Shown here: positions 5,322-5,928 of the stretch, piece after piece | How positions within the stretch are numbered: the stretch's first letter is position 1 | Layout: the number at the start of each line of letters is the position of its first letter | The notes under the pieces: generated by a model | The model's database searches: none | What the model was told of the DNA's origin: nothing | What the model saw: only the letters and a program-made list of their open reading frames with translations | Made by a program: the position numbers and the translations under genes | Source of the DNA: an uncultured Treponema sp. | GTDB lineage: Bacteria > Spirochaetota > Spirochaetia > Treponematales > Treponemataceae | Direction of reading: 5' to 3' | DNA length: 5,928 bases | NCBI GenBank assembly: GCA_947176045.1 | Contig: CAMWPF010000103.1 | Coordinates: forward strand, 1 to 5,928

Positions 5322-5928
5322 CTTTTCTCCGGATGCACGTCTGTTCCAGACGTTCCCGAATGCAGTCCGGATGAAATCGGATTCATCGACTATTACGGAT
5401 GTCCGCAGGTTGTCAAAATCAATGCGGACGTTCAATTGCACAGCTACGATGTCGCGCAGTTCCGCCGGAAGAAGTCAAAGATGCTGTATGGCGGAGGAGG
5501 CTTTTTGGTGCGGCAGGGAGTGGACATTTCCCGGCACGACGGGCGCGTCAATTGGAGGAAGCTCAAGGCGGGCGGCTTTGACTTTGTGATTCTGCGGGCG
5601 GCGTGGCGCGGCTATCAGAGCGGAATCCTGCACGAAGACGAGCGCTTCCATGAGAACATCAGAGGCGCGCTGGACGCCGGGCTTGATGTGGGCGTCTATG
5701 TCTTTTCGCAGGCGGTTTGCGACGAGGAGGCGCTGGAAGAGGCGGAGCTGGTGCTTGAGCTGATACGGGGCTACGACATCACGCTGCCGGTCGTATTCGA
5801 TCCGGAGAACATCGCCTGGGAGGATGCGCGCACCGACCCGGTTTCCGGCGGACAGTTCACGAGGAACGCCGTCCTGTTCTGCGAGAAAGTCCGGGCGGCG
5901 GGCTACGAGCCGATGGTCTACGCGAACC
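5322..5928 (+). pseudogene. GH25 lysozyme lipoprotein, 5'-truncated by element insertion, 3' end outside window
   Basis: The frame encodes a lipobox, LFSGC, with the acceptor cysteine at 5334-5336, then a stalk of about 60 residues (SVPDVPECSPDEIGFIDYYG...), then a GH25 muramidase domain. Counting from that Cys, the domain opens with GVDISRHDG (62-70, D64) and includes RAAWRGY (88-94), YVFSQA (122-127) and VVFDPEN (153-159). D156 and E158 form the catalytic DxE pair, so the enzyme core appears intact as far as it is visible. The known reaction is cleavage of the beta-1,4 MurNAc-GlcNAc bond in peptidoglycan. Upstream the frame meets a stop at 5271, with no plausible start and no positive-hydrophobic signal peptide; only TTG 5316, without a ribosome-binding site, is available. 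The missing part is exactly what would precede the lipobox. The gene is therefore probably interrupted. Internal starts (ATG 5481, GTG 5508) would make an unexported protein. A phage endolysin is less likely because of the lipobox and stalk. Confidence 0.75.

Noticed and set aside
5316..5344. TTGACA as a promoter -35 box driving the lysozyme
   Set aside because: At the required 16-18 base spacing there is no TATAAT-like -10 (GTCTGT is found), and no start codon with a ribosome-binding site follows nearby.
5337..5353. Perfect 7-bp inverted repeat ACGTCTG-TTC-CAGACGT as a terminator or attachment site
   Set aside because: It lies within the lysozyme stalk codons just after the lipobox, is not followed by a T-run, and is short enough to be chance.
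5399..5589. Alternative plus-strand open frames over the lysozyme region
   Set aside because: They are shadows in other frames; only the GH25 frame shows conserved motifs and the catalytic DxE pair.
1..5928. CRISPR array, tRNA or rRNA genes
   Set aside because: No regularly spaced repeats with unique spacers, and no tRNA cloverleaf or rRNA-like sequence was seen by reading.

Overview
The window looks like the inner and distal part of a Mu-like transposable element (or a degenerate or compact Mu-like prophage) in a moderately GC-rich bacterium, plus the start of host DNA at the right. A Firmicutes (clostridial, possibly gut) host is my best guess. It rests on strong AGGAGG ribosome-binding sites before most genes and on a GH25 lysozyme of the lipoprotein type common in that group. 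No rRNA or housekeeping marker is present, so the assignment is an inference.

Positions 2-5176 form one tightly packed plus-strand operon with stop/start overlaps or gaps of about 25 bases or less. In order: a 5'-truncated MuA-type DDE transposase; a MuB-type AAA+ ATPase with an N-terminal helix-turn-helix; a GemA/Mu gp16-like protein; two small tandem helix-turn-helix (excisionase-like) proteins whose genes overlap; a DUF2786-type protein; a 75-aa Cys-rich protein; an ASCH-domain protein; a 67-aa Cys-rich protein; and a 40-aa single-pass membrane peptide. The first two supply strand transfer and target-DNA selection. The next three fit early regulators. The remainder resembles accessory or cargo genes found in phage early regions. 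No repressor, Gam, Mor, portal, capsid, tail or lysis gene is visible.

Positions 5177-5321 are AT-rich and carry no convincing gene. They contain three head-to-tail 10-bp repeats, an AT-only inverted repeat, and finish with TTGACA. Read inward from position 5321 this is 5'-TGTCAATT..., ending in the TG/CA dinucleotide typical of Mu, Tn7 and retroviral-type DDE elements.

From 5322 to the window end the sequence is GC-rich again and encodes, in one open frame, a lipobox (LFSGC), a stalk and a GH25 catalytic domain. It has no start codon and no signal-peptide N-terminus. The simplest reading is that the element inserted into the signal-peptide segment of a host lipoprotein lysozyme gene, so the right end of the element lies at or very near 5321. 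If so, the element ends right after its early and accessory genes, without structural genes on this side. It would be either a small Mu-like transposon, a deleted prophage, or a phage with an unusual gene order. The left end and any late genes, if present, lie outside this window.
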